Source: Acidobacteriaceae bacterium (GTDB lineage: Bacteria > Acidobacteriota > Terriglobia > Terriglobales > Acidobacteriaceae). Taken from it: a DNA stretch of 64,000 nt. This document shows, piece after piece, positions 63,915 to 64,000 of this stretch. The notes below the pieces were generated by a model that saw only the letters and a program-made list of their open reading frames with translations, did no database searches and was not told the DNA's origin. Within the stretch, counting starts at the first letter, position 1. Each line of letters begins with the position of its first letter. Made by a program: the position numbers and the translations under genes. The stretch covers positions 434,001 to 498,000 of the forward strand of contig JAOAPN010000013.1 of assembly GCA_025462885.1 (NCBI GenBank), read 5' to 3'.

Positions 63915-64000
63915 ATGCCCACCACGCAGGTCACAGTCGAGCGAGTTTCGCTGATCTCAGATAAGTCATTTGAATCAGTTTTGGCCGCAATTCGGGGCGG
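63915..64000 (+). CDS. DUF302 family protein, truncated by window end
   Basis: Only the first 28 residues are visible: PTTQVTVERVSLISDKSFES then VLAAIRG. This wording, with the SDKSFESVLAAI helix, is the usual start of DUF302 proteins, small dimeric barrels of unknown function often linked to metal or thiol stress. ATG 63915 has AAGGAG 4-9 bases upstream. The gene continues past the window. Confidence 0.65.
   Translation, partial: MPTTQVTVERVSLISDKSFESVLAAIRG

Noticed and set aside
1..64000. CRISPR arrays, tRNA and rRNA genes, riboswitches
   Set aside because: I looked for regularly spaced repeats, T-loop GGTTCGAATCC-like sequences and known riboswitch cores and saw none; a covariance-model scan would be needed to exclude weak cases.

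Overview
The window looks like chromosomal DNA of a GC-rich soil Acidobacteriota, most likely Terriglobia/Acidobacteriaceae (Granulicella/Terriglobus/Edaphobacter-like). This is inferred from gene content: two very large Oar-type TonB-dependent receptors with an N-terminal carboxypeptidase-regulatory domain, two membrane-anchored winged-helix regulators of the kind common in this group, a BlaI/M56 pair with repeat-bearing partners, and many Tat-exported enzymes and FtsX/MacB-type permeases. No rRNA, tRNA, CRISPR array, intact insertion sequence or prophage was seen.

Region 1 (1-16470) is mostly ordinary core and accessory chromosome. It holds an alpha-amylase (5' end cut by the window), YchF, a catalase-like protein with a small translationally coupled partner, two DinB-like proteins, a DUF1080 protein, a Tat-exported class V aminotransferase, asparaginyl-tRNA synthetase with an unusual in-frame low-complexity insertion, a sugar isomerase, an aldo/keto reductase, and a blaI - M56 peptidase - secreted repeat protein operon. 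Two BlaI-type dyads overlap the blaI promoter.

Region 2 (16470-18250) is decayed DNA with a frameshifted DUF4118 sensor remnant and a truncated LprI-like gene. Region 3 (18250-24640) carries a winged-helix membrane regulator, a TonB-dependent receptor and a secreted PHP-domain hydrolase. Region 4 (24640-30040) has two paralogous HD-domain hydrolases around an MDR oxidoreductase, plus a GlxA-type AraC regulator.

Region 5 (30040-41460) looks like a plant-polymer or sugar-acid utilisation locus. It has a second TonB receptor and, divergent from it, a tightly packed run of exported enolase-superfamily enzyme, cupin, DctA-type carboxylate symporter, exported esterase and exported GH28 glycosidase, closed by a second winged-helix membrane regulator.

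Region 6 (41460-47330) is a graveyard. It has a truncated and frameshifted MacB/FtsX permease, a C-terminal scrap of htpG, an intact small coiled-coil protein, and a lipoprotein gene fused in frame to a UvrD-like helicase that is itself broken by a 5-bp tandem duplication. A LysR gene follows.

Region 7 (47500-64000) is rich in alpha/beta hydrolases and one-component regulators: two TetR, AraC, an orphan NarL-type response regulator and a stand-alone receiver. It also has a nitrilase, a tandem pair of dimeric-barrel proteins and a complete MFS-TolC-HlyD tripartite efflux operon. A DUF302 gene runs off the right edge. Two intergenic stretches here (56575-56760 and 58923-59108) are diverged copies of each other. 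All functional calls rest on reading the translated sequence; no database search was run.
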